64,000 bases of DNA, from assembly GCA_034008185.1 (NCBI GenBank), contig CM067095.1:7362610-7426609 (forward strand). The letters are read 5' to 3'. Position numbers and translations under genes: made by a program. This document shows positions 1-13,207 of this stretch, piece after piece (position 1 is the first letter of the stretch; each line of letters begins with the position of its first letter). Under the pieces are notes generated by a model. The model was given only the letters and a program-made list of their open reading frames with translations. It made no database searches and was not told where the DNA came from. The stretch is from Gorsachius magnificus (Eukaryota > Chordata > Aves > Pelecaniformes > Ardeidae).

Positions 1-1975
1 GTCCAGTTGCTTTTAATTAGATTTCAGCGAAGCTTGCACTGGAATATGCAAGACCACTTTAAGGACCCCGTGGACACTGGCTTCTTCTGAGTGTTCCTGC
101 TAGGAAATAAGGTTTTCAGCCCCAATGAGTTTGTTTAAATAAATTTTACTCCATTTGCTTTTTGTCTGAAAATAAGATAGGTCATCTGAAATTACTTTGA
201 GATACACACAATGAATACACATAGTTCGCAAATGCATTCAATAGAGAATGTATAACTAAATACTAGCACAGAATTTCATTCCTTGGAGATCAATGCATAG
301 GTCTTGGCTGCATTAGGGGCAAATTTGACACTTACTGTAATACTGCATCTTCTAAGTTGCTTGATATTAATATGCCGATCTCTTTGGGACAGGAGCTGTT
401 GCTTGCTGTATTATTGGACAATGCCTACCATGCTGGGCTTGTAACTTGATTGGAATTTCTAGGTGTTGCTATGAGATCTGAATGTAAAATTATAATCAGA
501 AAAGCTTGGTGGCTTTTCTCCCCTCATAATTTATTAAATTGTTCTATACATTTTTCTCTAACATTTCAGCCTTTTCCATTTGGCAAATATTGATGGTTTT
601 TCCAGAGCTTTAATGGAGGTAAAACTGTCATAAAAAAAATAATAATTGCATGCATTTCTGTAACAGTTATAAGCCAGAAAGCTTTTACTTTGTTCCAGAA
701 TAAGAGCTCAAATCAATATACAGTCTAAGCTCCTTCTCAGCTTTTTAAAGTCTTCTACTCTGAGTCAATCATAGCTACTCTGAATTGTAGTAACATGCAG
801 TAACTTTATAAAAGTACTTGACTATTGCTTGTCCTAAGCAAGAAGACCTAACTTGCAATGGTTTATTAGTGTCAGGAATTATTTCACTCAGGTATCACTA
901 AGAAAATGTGCACAGACAAACAGTCTTTAACTACGCTAAAAATTATAATACCTAACTCCAAAGTAGCCTTGATTCTGTAATTTTTTCTCAGGCAAAACTT
1001 TAAATAATAAGCAGAAGGTTTTTTCTTTTTTGTCCTGATAATCTGTGATTTAATCCAAAATTAGTAATGGTAACATTATACAAATGCAGTATGAGCAATA
1101 TCAGCACTATATAAACATTTATCAAATTCATTTTGATACAGTGACAATTTTTTCTTTGGAATGAGGAGGCATAGAGTAAACTGGAAGGAGGGGAAGAAAA
1201 ATAAAAAGCAAGCCCAAGGTGACAAACTCATATTGAGTGGCTAAGCAATATCCCCATCTACCTGTCTCTGAGTTAATTACATATGTATACAGGTATCTGT
1301 CAGCTGAAGAGTCAACTAAAGCAATTTTTAAAGCAGCAGCTAAAAATGGATAAAGGCAGCAGTCCTCAGTAGCACATCCAACAGCTTTAAAAGCACTTGA
1401 CCTGATGTCAAACCAAGCTGGGAGTTCCCAAGCACAAGCTATGAAGTCTCTGGTTCGCTTCAGGTGTATGCAGTTTCCCTTAGAGCAACAACTTCTCTGA
1501 AGCAAAGCAAGGAGTGAGAGAGGGACATTCACAGAGGTTGACTGATAATGCTGTCACATGCCTTGTAACACTGGGGAAAACGCACACAACCTGTTAGTTC
1601 ATTTAGAGGCATGTTGTTTCTCTCCTCGTGCTGGTTATGCTGGTTAATCCATCATGATGAATTCTGGAGGTTTTTGTTTCACCCTTTTGACAGCACATAT
1701 GCAGACATTCTACATTATTCATTCTCTGTGCATGATACTTCTTGTGGTTTTAAGTGTAAAAAGTATTTGTGCTTAGATAACTCACAGGCATCCTAAGCTG
1801 TAAGATGCAGATTTTCAGCAGTTTATTGTATTGTAGCCACTCACCATCTTTATGCAAGAATAGAGTACTTTTGTGCATGAGAACATTCAAAGTACATTCA
1901 ATTTCAACCATAATCCAGTGGATAATGCTATTAGTAGTCAGTAAGGCTGGCCTGAGCAGAACACTAGACAGAGTC
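1..1975. other. Intergenic, nothing recognised
   Basis: This is AT-rich unique sequence. The 134-codon minus-strand ORF at 1128-1532 has no recognisable domain or codon pattern. Confidence 0.6.
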
Positions 1976-2152
1976 ATGAAAACTGGATTCAGTCCCCTGC
2001 TGTGCCCTTGGTCTTCTAGGTCATAGTAGGCAAATCAGTTAGAAGTCTCAATCCCCATTTTTAAGTGGATGTTAAATCTTTGACTCTGCTTTAAATCATT
2101 CTGAGATTTGCAAATGTAAAGGACTGTATTAAAAGTAGATAGCATATTATTG
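1976..2152 (+). mobile_element. MIR-like SINE relic
   Basis: Blocks in order: GGATTCAGTCCCCTGCTGTG, TAGGCAAATCAGTTAGAAGT, CTCAATCCCCATTTTTAAGT and TGTAAAGGACTGTATTAAAA. These follow the amniote MIR core and the older 3' section, in which a 'previous-drug-like' aligned core reads as a tRNA-derived SINE ending in a 'gtaaagcactgtataaa' motif. It is diverged, the boundaries are approximate and it was recognised by eye. Confidence 0.55.
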
Positions 2153-5100
2153 GACTTGGAATTCCCATTAAAACTTGTCAGTTTTAACAAGGCGTTGCAA
2201 TATGATCTTAGTGAAATTGCTAAAGGACAGGCGCTTTAAAATAATTGGAAACAGGAAAGAATTGTTAATTGATGACCTCTTTTGGAAACATGACCAGTAG
2301 TCTTTCTATGCTCTATTTTTTCTTTCTTTTAAAAAGATTAAAACTCCTTTCCTTCTGCCTCTTGCGTTCAGATTCCAAGGTATTCGTCAGAGTGGACTGT
2401 CTTAATCATGTGTTGCTAAAGCACTTAACACAAAGATACCCCCACCTGCAAAAAGTTTTGTAGAAGTCATGTTCTTATCTCAAATAAAATTAATCATTTA
2501 ATTTGTGGTGCAGGTGGGAAAGGATTGAGGTGCATGCTGCTCTTAAATAATGCAAAGGACCCTTTCCTTTCCCCAAAGAACCTGCTGCCCAAGTAGGTAT
2601 TTTAAAAATCCTCGGTGTGAATTTGACCACGTTATCTAATGGAAGAGCAACTGCAGATAGAAATCCACACACCTTTCTAGTCTACTGATTTCGGTCTAAT
2701 ATTCCCACTTATACTATGCCCTGTGCCTTTGAAAACTTTATATAACACTCTCCAAAATGGTGCAAAGAATACATAAGAGCTCAATGATGCATTTCTGGGG
2801 ATTTAATTCCACCAGTAAAACATTCCTCTCATGGAGGGCAGTAGTGTTTAAAACCCCAGAAGGCTTTGCCCTTCTCCAAAACAACCTGTGATGTGAACCA
2901 CAGCTTGCCCCGGGACAAGGTAACAGCACAGCTCTCCCTCCCTATGGCAGCTGGGAGTAAAGCAATGTGCAAGCTGTAAAGTATTTTTAATTGATGATGT
3001 GTTATTTGACAAGGAGCTACTGAAGTCTCTTCAATATTAGCATCACTTAGGGAGACCTCTAACCCTAGATATACATATTCACAAAGTCAGAATTTTCCTA
3101 AAAAGATGTGCAATGGAAGAAGCCATCCAGCAAGCCAGTTGAACTGGTTGCTGTGGTCTCAACCATAAAGACCCACCTGTTTTCACTGGAAGCATGCTCA
3201 CACCAGAGTTGCTGATCATCCTCAATTTCTACAACTGTAAGGCAATCAGAGACTTCTACTAATGGGGGGCAGGGAAAACCCAGGAAATTAATGTAATAAA
3301 TTAGTGATTACAACAGAGTTGAGAAACCTGTTATAAAGTAATCTTGTTCTTCCAGTTCTGCTGACTAACAAGGAGTCTGTTTCTCCATATCTCAGATTTT
3401 CTCCTGCTTCTTGTTTGTATGTCTGTTTTTGTTTTCTGCTGATGGATTTATATTTTTTTGTCCATGTTGGAATGACAAGACAGTGACATCTGGTGACCAG
3501 TTATGTGTATTTGTTTTATTTTTCGATACTTTACCATAAAGCAGTTACCCCAAATTCTGGTAATTATTATGGAAAAATCTATTAATAAACAGACCAATTA
3601 TTTTCAAAAGGCAAGACCTCAGCATGTCCCATAAATTGAATATGGATGTCACAATTTTTACCTTAGTCTGCTGGAGAACTAAATATTAAGTAATTGCTTA
3701 TCCATGTGGCCATCTGTCTGCCCATTGCCACCAAGTTGTTTGCGGTCAGGTCTTGTGTTGTCCCCATGGGTAGGGAGCTGTGTCACGTACAGCTGCTGGG
3801 TGTTTGGCCTGAGCTGTTGACTGGCCACAGATGTATAGGGTTGTGTGTTATTTTTAGACTTGGAGGAAGCAACCATTAAAATAGGTTGCTGACTTCTTAA
3901 AAAGTCATCTTAAAAAAAAAAAGTACAAAGCAAAAAACCCCTAACTCCTCAACCTAATCTGTTGTCACAGCTTTGGGGTATTTTTTCCTAAGTGGGCTGC
4001 CAGCAGGGCTCCTGCTAATAGCCTGATGTCTCAGCATGCTACGCTTTTTGGACCTATTAATTTCATAAACAGAAACATCAGTGCTTCTCCCTTCAGGTTT
4101 TAAAGGGCATGTCTCCACTCAGTATCTATCAGCTGTGGCTGCTAAAGCTGTATCTCTGCTACATCACGCGACTGCTTTATCTCTCAAATGTTCCTGGGGT
4201 GGTTCTGATGATATTGGAAAGTAGGCTGAATTTATCCAGAGATTCATGAATAAGAAAGAAATCAAGAGCAATAAAAGTACGGAGCTGCCTCTTTAATCAA
4301 ATGAGCTTCCTGCATTGTCCTGTAAGGAGCTGAGGATAAACAGCGCTGCGTTACGCCGTTATCCTCCTTGGCGCTGCTGCTGGCACTCTCCGTCAGGGTA
4401 AACAAGGCTGCTGTTCTGGGAAGCGATATGGCCCGATGTTTTATTATCTTCCCTTCCCTGTTTCCTTGGCTCCTCCGCCTGGTTGTAGCCTTCTGGGGAG
4501 GGAGAGGGGAGGCACCAAATGCACCCTGCCTGCCTGTCCCAGGGCAAGGGCAGAGCAGGCAGCTTGTGGCTTTTTCTCCCTCAGGAAAAAGAACAAGAAC
4601 CAAATACCTTGTGGTTTTTCCCCATCATCACCGGAGCTGCCCTGGGACAGTGCTGCTCCTCAGGGCAAGCTTGTGTTTTGCTGCAGCTCCCCTCCTGATG
4701 AAGTGAGAATTTGCTTTCACAGAAAAATGTTTAAAGTCTTGATCTTACTTGTAGGTGGTCTTTTATGCTTCAGTAAAGCTTTCAAAAATGAGATTTTTCT
4801 TTTGAGATTCAATGATCTTCTAATTTTGAGTAGAGGGGAAATATTGCCTTTAGAGAGAGAGATTTGCAGAATCAGATGACAATTTCAGAATACAAGTACA
4901 AGAAAAGGGAAATTAATTTCATAATCAGGTTATAAACAAAGACTATGTGATTCCTCTGTGCTATCAGATTTTGCAGAAAGATGCAGACTACTCAGCTGTG
5001 CTCTGGGCAACAGAAAAATGAGTTATCTTTCTCTGTGTTTAAAAAACAAAACAAAACCCCTCAACTTTATCATTTGGGTATGTATGCTAACAAAATCAAG

Positions 5101-7954
5101 TTAAAACAAAGGTCATGCCCCAAAGAACTGGTCAATCCCAGAATCCAAGGATGCCAAAGCACCACTCTACAAAGTAGGTAACTCAGACTTTGCATCGTTC
5201 TTCCTTAGCTTGCTCAATAACAGAGCCATTTTCTTTACTACTTTCACAAAAATAGTTCTAAGAAAAAGCTGTTGGAAGAGGGAAGAAAGGGTGGCTAGAT
5301 ATCTCGGAGACCTGTGGCATCGTACTGTGGAGAAACTATGGTGCTCCATCCCCTTCTCAGGTGGCAGATGTGGCTCTGTGGTCACGCCGAGCTTTGGTCG
5401 GTGGGTGCATATCTGGGGTTAAACCATACAAATCCTGCCATGAAGAGGCACTCAGGCAGAGTCCTCATACAGCTGCGGCCCTCAGGTTCCTGCTTGAGCA
5501 TCCAGAGGTTTCTGTCCACAGCAGCACAGTGGTCTCGGGGACCCACTGGGGTGCTGGCAGGATGGATCCTGGACTCCTCCGGTCCAGGGCCACCCGTTCA
5601 GCACACACGCACACAAACCAGCTGCTGCTTTGTCTGCTTGCAGAGCCCAGCCAGGCAGGTAGCGTAGGTCACAACCTTTTCCTTCATGCCGTGCCTGCCC
5701 TCCTCTGCCATTTATTCATATTGTCCAGAAATAGATTTAAGTCATCATAAATTACTAATCTGTGCTATTAGTATCTCCACTGAGATGAATAAAGGGCTAC
5801 AAAATTTATTAAGTCTAATTTCTTTGCATATTGGTTCTTTCTATATTCCCAGCTCCTGCAGGGTTTAGTAGATATGCAAATTATGTTTGATCCATTTTTG
5901 GAAGTAAGTTTTAATTATTAATATTGTAATAAAACAATTAGAATAATTTTTGGAGTTAAAGATATTTTAAGTTGATGTAATTTTCCTAACTGTACTGCTG
6001 GGTATAAATAAGAATGGTTATTGCAGTCTCCTGACCTAATGGGAGTAACCTGGCAAGCGTTATCGTTCCAAAGATTTTTTTCAGTCTTTCTTTTCTTGCC
6101 ATCAACTGAGCAAAGATGGATTTTTCCATAATATCATTATAAAACATTCATAAACAATAATGTTTTCCTTATTGTTAGTGGTATGTTTTAAATTACGTTT
6201 AAAGCATCTGAAAGTAATTTATCCCAGAGCTACATGGTGTCACTTGAGAAAAGAAAATCAAAATTGCTTTTGAATTTGCTATGACTTCAGTACTACTTGT
6301 AATGGCAGCTGAAGTTGCTGTTTAGAAAAATTGAGTCCCTAAGCATCTTGAGGTACAATACTTGGGAGGGGGAGGACGTTATGTGTATGTAATTTCCTCA
6401 ACCTCCTGAGTACTTTAGAGCTTCCTTTCTCATTCAGGTGTCTCTGATTCCTGTGACCTAATGAGCATTTTAATGTTGTACTTTTCAAAAATTACTGTTG
6501 CAGCTGCAATTGAACATTTTAATTTGGTGTGAGTGCCATTTTGCAGTGGCCTACACTATAAAACCAAATTAAAAAAACTATGATGCATGCTCATAGAAAT
6601 TAATTATTCCTAATGATTTGCTGCCCAAATATATATTCCTTTCTATGAATGAAATAGAAAGCTGGTTCTTTATTCTGGGAAAATATCCATATATTTATGC
6701 AGATCTTAACTTACAATCTTATTATAGTTCTGAATTATACAAAACCATATATCTATTACAACTTTGCACATTCTGCTTTTTTTTTTTTCTACTTGACCCT
6801 TGTACTTTCCCTGCAGCCTGTGGATATGGACGCGTTTGCTGACCACCTACCCAACAGATCTGAAATGAGCTGTTTGAAATTTCATCTGGTTCACTGTTCT
6901 GATCAAGGTTGCTTTGATACTGCAGGAAATTATCTGATTTTCCTTGTAGCCATAAAGAATCTGTTGGTTGTCTTCAACAGCATAAAGAGTTTCTATCCTT
7001 AAATCTCCACTGTGCGTAACGTTCGTATCTGCAGCTCCAGGTAGATGTTACATTTCAGACCATGAAGTGCTGCAAATGCTGGGCAGCTAGGGTTCTCAAG
7101 CACAAAAGACGACTTCTACATCAGGAGACTATAAAATATTATGAGTACGGATCTGTTAAAGTAAAGATCCTATAATTCATATAGTGATGATATTTTTCTG
7201 GCATTATAAGGCATTCACTCCACATTCTGATAATCACTGCAATCATCATCCAAGGCTGCATTACTTTGTCAGTGTTCATTCGTTTAAAGGAATGAGTTTC
7301 TTTGTGTTTGGGTTTTTTTTTTTTTTATGTAGTGAATATTCTTTATATTACATTTACTCTAGCTTTTATTTATTGAAGAGTACAGTTCAGTAATTAATAG
7401 GCTATTGAGCCAACCTCATCCAAACATCTCTAATGTCATCTCACATCCCAGGAATGAGAAACAGTACACCTTAGATCTATGAGGTGCCACACTAGGAAAG
7501 TCACTGGTTTGTCCTAGAGAAGGTTAGCATTTTAGGTACTATCAGTAGAAAAGCAGACATTTCCAACTTTTAACTGTCTTTGCCAGTTGGAACCACCCAT
7601 TCTCCCACTTCAGCTCTTCTCAAAGTATCAGAAGGCACAGCTGAACATGCTTTAGAGAAAAGCAGAAGGATGGCTCAGAGTCTTTTCAGTATTTTTACAC
7701 TTTATCTATTTCTTTGCAGGAGAAGGACTGTTTTTATTAGACAACTAGCAATTTATTTGTCCAGGTCAGGTTTAAGTGAATTAATACTGTTTCCATGTCT
7801 TACAGAAGATAATGCTGTTAAAAATAAAATAAGGCACTTATCCATGGGTCATGGCCTCCTTAAGGAGCCTTTAAGAAGCTCAGGTTTCACTCATGGTCTT
7901 ATTTTGTTATTAAAATATGTATAGTCTTGTATATTAAGACGAGAAGCTAATTTG
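2153..7954. other. Intergenic with two GC-richer patches
   Basis: Mostly AT-rich. GC-richer patches at about 4320-4700 and 5300-5690 carry overlapping ORFs in several frames (112, 147, 117 and 129 codons on the plus strand). That is typical of stop-poor GC-rich DNA rather than a gene. I see no splice-bounded conserved block. A stretch at 4095-4175 loosely resembles an old DNA-transposon end, but too weakly to call. Confidence 0.5.
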
Positions 7955-8080
7955 GCCTCGATCATAGGGCAAGTCACTTTGCTCTTCTGCACTGTAGGTG
8001 CTCCTTTATGAGTAGACACTGTTAACATGCTTTCTTAAGTGCTTTGAGATCCCTGGTTGAAAAGCGTTATACAACAGCTT
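7955..8080 (+). mobile_element. MIR-like SINE relic
   Basis: ATAGGGCAAGTCACTTTGCT, then CTGCACTGTAGGTGCTC, then AAGTGCTTTGAGATCCCTGG and AAAAGCGTTATACAA follow the amniote MIR pattern (gcaagtcact ... gctttgagatcc ... gcgctatataa). The middle is poorly conserved. It looks old and inert. Confidence 0.6.
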
Positions 8081-9960
8081 GGATTCCTGATTTCTTCCAG
8101 TATGAAGTTTTGATTTTAGGAAATTTTTTTTTATGTACATCTTGAATTTTTTTTCTGCTGATTTTCCTCTCCATTATAAATATTTCTGTAAATGCCACAG
8201 ATAAATATCTCATATTTTGCAGATATTTATTAATCACTGGTTGTTAGTTTTATATTACTTGCTCTTATGCTATATTTTTGGAGCTAAGGAACTTTATCAA
8301 GTTAAATCACAAGTTCTTTCTCAATATGGCATTGTAAAGGATATGGATAGAAATTGCAGGTTGTTTCTACAGCTGTTTAAGGAGACATAAACTGTTTTAC
8401 TGGATGGTTTGGGGGCTACAAAGAATTTTGAATCTCATAAAATAATTAGGTTGGGTTTTATGAATCAAGATATTCAAATAAAGAGGATCTAAAATCTTTC
8501 ATAGTGTACTTCCATTTAAAAGCACAACAACTTTTATATATTGGTGGCTTTTCTGTCAAAAGAGTGACAGAAGATCTCGAAATGAATAATAGTGAGGGAT
8601 GGAAGGGATCATCTAGAGAAAGGTACTTGAGAATAGTTAAGATGAAAAGAATGATTGCACAAAGATGAAAGATGTTGATAAAACCTGCTCAGCAATCAAT
8701 AACTAAAGGTGTCAGGAAGTTTAGTATCTAAGATATAATTTAATACCAGTTTGATAGAGTAGCATTACACAGCGAGAGCACTGCTACCACCTCTGCAGAG
8801 AGTGTTTTTCTACAAAACAGTAGTTAAAAAGCCCTATCTTCTTGGTTGGATGGTCTTTTATTAGATCTTATGTTATGTAAATGTGAGACCAAATCACTAA
8901 GTATGGAAAAATCTTAGAAAATAAAGGCTTGAAAAGGTAGAGGACTAATAGCCATAAACTCAGTAATACAGAGACTTTGACAGCAGAGCGTGTGCTTCCC
9001 CACAAAGAGGGAACACAACTCACTTGGATGGCATTTCCTTGTGCTGCTCAACCTCACTGGCAACCCTGGGGAAATGTAAAAGGGAGGGACTCAGCAAAAC
9101 CAAACGGTTCATTAATGTGAATTCCCAGCAAGAGGAAATATATGTCCTTGAAAAAAAGGATGCAGAGGATGTGCTGCAGTGGTAACTGATGCAGAGAAAC
9201 AACAGGATGAGCTCTGATTTCATGCTGGGAAAGATGCTGATCTCATGCACTTTAAGAAGGGCTGGCAAGTTCTGAAAAACTTGCTTGAATCGCAGAATGA
9301 AGCCTCTGCAGAGTGTTTGATTGTCACAGATAGCATCATCCCTAATGACAGAGCAATCTTGTTTAACCCAGTCTAACCCTTCCATCGTCTAACGACCTCA
9401 TTCCATTCTTGTTAGCTAACACCAAGAGTCAGTGATGTGCTGCCAAGGGGTACGAATTGTTTTTCAGAAGTTAGCAGAAATCTGATGGCATAAAAAATGA
9501 AGCCTTTAAGTGTTTCCCAGTCTACTGTATTTTTATTTCTTGCACTTCTTAACTGTAGCAGGGGATATGGTAAGTACTAAAATCAGTAGGCACTGTAAAA
9601 AAGCAAATGTCCAAGCAAAGATGACAATGAACATTTAGAATAATTATGAATGGACAGACGGTGAAACCCAGTAGAAACATCTACATATTTGTAAACAAAG
9701 GCAGTACACTTTAATGATGTTATGGGAATGATCACCAATCCTTTTGAGAAGATGTAGGTACGATTAACATAGAAAAAGGACAACCTTTTGTTGAGGCCTT
9801 AGTTCAGCAAAACAATTACAGGATATCTTAACTGCAGGGTTACTGTAGGTTTGTACTCAAATCTTAATGCCCAAATCTTTTCCATTTATAAACAAATTCT
9901 CAGATTTGTCTTGAATGATACTTTAAACCTGGATTAACAGGGGTAGAGGCCACCACAATT

Positions 9961-9989
9961 CTTAATTTCACTGGGATAGTGAAATTAAG
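9961..9989. repeat. Perfect 12-bp inverted repeat with 5-base loop
   Basis: CTTAATTTCACT at 9961-9972 is followed by GGGAT, then its exact reverse complement AGTGAAATTAAG at 9978-9989. There is no pairing mismatch. No gene or terminator context is present. Confidence 0.95.
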
Positions 9990-10930
9990 ACAGTATCTCA
10001 TGAGGAGGCAAAATTAATCATTCAGGTGTAGGTAGTGACTTGTGTCTTCCCCCTTATGAGGAGATAACTACTTTTCCCACAACAGACTGGGAGACAAATA
10101 CCGTCTGAAGCACATTGCTCTTCTCCATGAAGAATAGCAATAGATACAAAAATGAATGAAGCAAACAGAGATGAAATGTTGACTTGTGTGTCATGAAAAT
10201 GTAGCTGCTTACCAAAACACGGCTGGTCAGGGCAAGACCTTCATGCTGACCATGCTAACACTTCAGTGAACGTAATCTTGTGTTTACATAAGGACTCTCT
10301 GCTGAAAATCAGGCTCTCAAATCTAAATCAGGATTCAGGCTGACTCAGGATGGATTATGTCCATTAGTCCCAGTTCCAAAACTGTGCAGAAGTATCACTG
10401 ATGTATACTTCTGTCCCTCTAACTTAGTATATTATAAGACTTTGCACCATGAACATGTGAAGACATTGAAAGACTTCATGTCTTTTCTTCTCATTCTTGT
10501 TGTGATAGGAAAAAAAGTTACTCAGGTTACTCCAAAAGTTGGAGGGTTTGTTATAAGGCCACTCATCTCTCAGTAGTACAATCTCAAGCTTCTGTGCAAA
10601 GAAGTAGACACAAAGTATTTTATGTTCTTTGAAGTCACCCATCTGACCTCCAGCCTTACAGAAATAGGATGGGTATTTGAGGAAGAACATGCGGACCATG
10701 CCAGCCCAAGACATAAATTTTCTAAGTGATTTCTCAGGACCCCTGACTTCTGGCAGAAGCAGTCCTAGCCTGAACTACAAGCTATATCTTTTTTATAAGC
10801 TTATATAATTTCAGAGCAAAGTTTTCTATTTTTTGAATTATGTAAGCCAGACTGCACTCTAAACAGTCAGTCAGTGACTCTTTCCTTCCTCCTCAGCTGT
10901 GTCCAACCAGGCTTATTGTTAATTAATGTC

Positions 10931-10958
10931 TTTTTTTTTTTTTTTTTTTTTTTTTTTT
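10931..10958. repeat. Oligo(T) run of 28
   Basis: An uninterrupted run of 28 T on the plus strand follows TTAATTAATGTC and precedes AGTGCATTTGG. Read on the minus strand it is an A-tail directly after a unique sequence. Confidence 0.97.
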
Positions 10959-13123
10959 AGTGCATTTGGTGTTCACCCCAAAGGGCTGAAAACAAGTATT
11001 GCAATTGGAAAAAGCTGGTGATATTGTGTGACTGGTACTGACTGGAAAGGTTGTCTGAGGAGATGGAGCCTGACTGCAGCCGTGTAGAACCTGCTGCTTG
11101 GGCATTGCACAGGATGCAGCATTTCCTTCTCTGTCCTTCGCTTCTCCCTGGGGAGACGCTATTTTCCTTGCTGTTTTTTTAAAAATGCATGTTATTGCTA
11201 GCCAAACGGATGATCTGGAAATGTCAAATAGGAACTAATTTAAAAACAGAAAAAGAGTAGACTGCAAAAAGTTCTGGGCTAAAAAAAAAAAAAAGGTGGC
11301 ATCAGCTAAATTTAGAAAGCAGAGGGAAACCAATTAATAGAAGTGTATTTGAAGGAATATAGAAAATGAGACATAAAAACTTATATAACAAGGTTTGTTT
11401 TGCCAAGAAATATAGAACAGAATATGGAAAGAATGATGGAAGTGGATAATAATGGTTTGAGTGTTTTAAACAGGTTAGGGTTTGTAATATTTTCCACTGG
11501 AAGTGAATGGAGATTTCATGTGTTGTTATTCAAAGGCTTGGAAGTATTTTTTATTTAACCAGGAAAGACAGTAATAGATGTAGGTCAACCTGCCGGATAG
11601 TTGGTTGAATGACAAATGTGAATCCAGCGGGACAGTAAAATTTTTTTTTCTCTCTCTTGGCAGTGCTATATTGCTGTTTGATGGTTAAGGTATTCCCCTC
11701 CCAATTTTACTTCCACCCTGAAAGCGCCATTCCTCTAGTTCCATTAACAGTGATTGCAACCCTGTTCTAGTACAATAAGATATACTGATTTATGGAATTA
11801 TAACAGAGATCAATTTTCGTGCTCAAACTAGCAGTTATCAGCAATTTTGATGATGCGTTGGAATCTACCTAGCTATAAAAGGCTTTTTCCAGTTAAATAT
11901 GTGTTGAAGTTAAGTTGAGGCATTTACTATTGCAAAAATCACTTTATTAGACTGTTTCATAGCTATTTTATCCCAGTATAAATCCACTTGACTTTTCTAG
12001 AGAAAACTGTCATCCTCAACAATTTTAAGTCATTGAAGGCATATGTGGCCATAACTTGCCCCCTTATGTCAGTCCAGAAAGATACTTCTGAGTCATCACA
12101 ATTTTTTTTTCTAGAGGGATGCTTGTGAACATGGGTGTACAATGCAGCCTGCTAACGTGGATTGCATGTCTCCATGTCCTTGTTCTGTCAAAGCTATCAT
12201 AATGACATAAAATGTTGGCCAAGAGAGCTATAATGGGTGATTATATTTTGGCGTCCAGGTGCTCTACCCACCCATCTGTGTGATTCAGTACGGTGCGTTG
12301 TTTTTACCACTATTGAGCATAGTTTTAACCTGACTTTCTCTTGGTGAAAGTCCAGATCCAGTGCAATCAATCTGGCAACCCTGGGAAAAATGGAAAGCTA
12401 ATAAAAAGCCTAAAATAAGTAAAGAATCAATCTAGAATGAAACAAACTCAACTCCTTTGGTTTTATAAATTACAAGGAATTAATTCATATTGTCAGAATT
12501 AAATGGCCTTCTCCTAGCTTTGGCATGGGTCAAAGTACATACTGTGCAGAGCATGAAGCGTCTCTGCAGACGTTGCAGTGAGCAGGTCAGCTCGCGGAGG
12601 TAGAGCCACCAAAGGGTTCTCCGTGAGACAGGTAATATATTGCTTTGTCTGGTGACTCCGGGAACCTCTTGCACCTGTTCACAAATGGACTTTGAAAAGC
12701 CATGCAGTAGCACATTAGTTTTTTCTCTGTGCATGCACCCCAAAAAACTGTCTTGATTGTTAATCAATAATATATGGGCTGCCTCCAAGAATATGTTAAT
12801 ACTAATGTCAACACGAGAAAAAGCACCCAATAAAACAGAATATATGCTTGTGCCATTCCTGTCCTTGCATTTTTGGGCATTGCACTGTGATGTTTATGAG
12901 CATAAGCTCTGTTCTATATGCTTATAGCAACATGTGCCACCACAATTCATCATTTACTACCCGCACAAATACTCTTTGCTAGAAATTAATCTTTTTTTTT
13001 TTTCATACATAGTTAAAGATACAAAGCAACGAAGGTGGAGAAGTAGTCAAGCAAAGTAGTTAAGTAAAATGCAGCTTTTTTGACTCCTACTTTAAGTTTT
13101 CTGGCTATGATCTCTTCTGGTTT

Positions 13124-13207
13124 TTTTCTTTCTCATTCTGTTTGTTTTCTTTCTCATTCTGTTTGTTTTCTTTCTTCTATTGTTTGTTTTCTTTCTTCTG
13201 CTGTTTT
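13124..13207. repeat. 21-bp minisatellite, four copies
   Basis: Four adjacent 21-bp units begin at 13124, 13145, 13166 and 13187. Each starts TTTTCTTTCT. The first two are identical; the third and fourth replace the middle with TTCTATTG and TTCTGCTG. Because 21 is divisible by three, an ORF through it repeats a seven-residue block, but nothing else suggests coding. Confidence 0.93.

Larger units (their letters stand above)
8081..13123. other. Intergenic, mostly unique AT-rich sequence
   Basis: It contains the hairpin at 9961 and the T28 run at 10931. Minus-strand ORFs of 121 codons (9020-9385) and 116 codons (12480-12830) show no domain I recognise. Confidence 0.55.

Noticed and set aside
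4095..4175. Another old transposon-like phrase (GGGCATGTCTCCACTCAG)
   Set aside because: Too diverged and too short to assign to a family by eye.
4368..5750. Overlapping 112-147-codon plus-strand ORFs in GC-rich patches
   Set aside because: Several frames are open at once on both strands, with no domain, codon pattern or splice-bounded conservation.
10923..11105. 60-codon minus ORF ending in poly-Lys
   Set aside because: The Lys tail is the translated A-run; no family resemblance in the rest.
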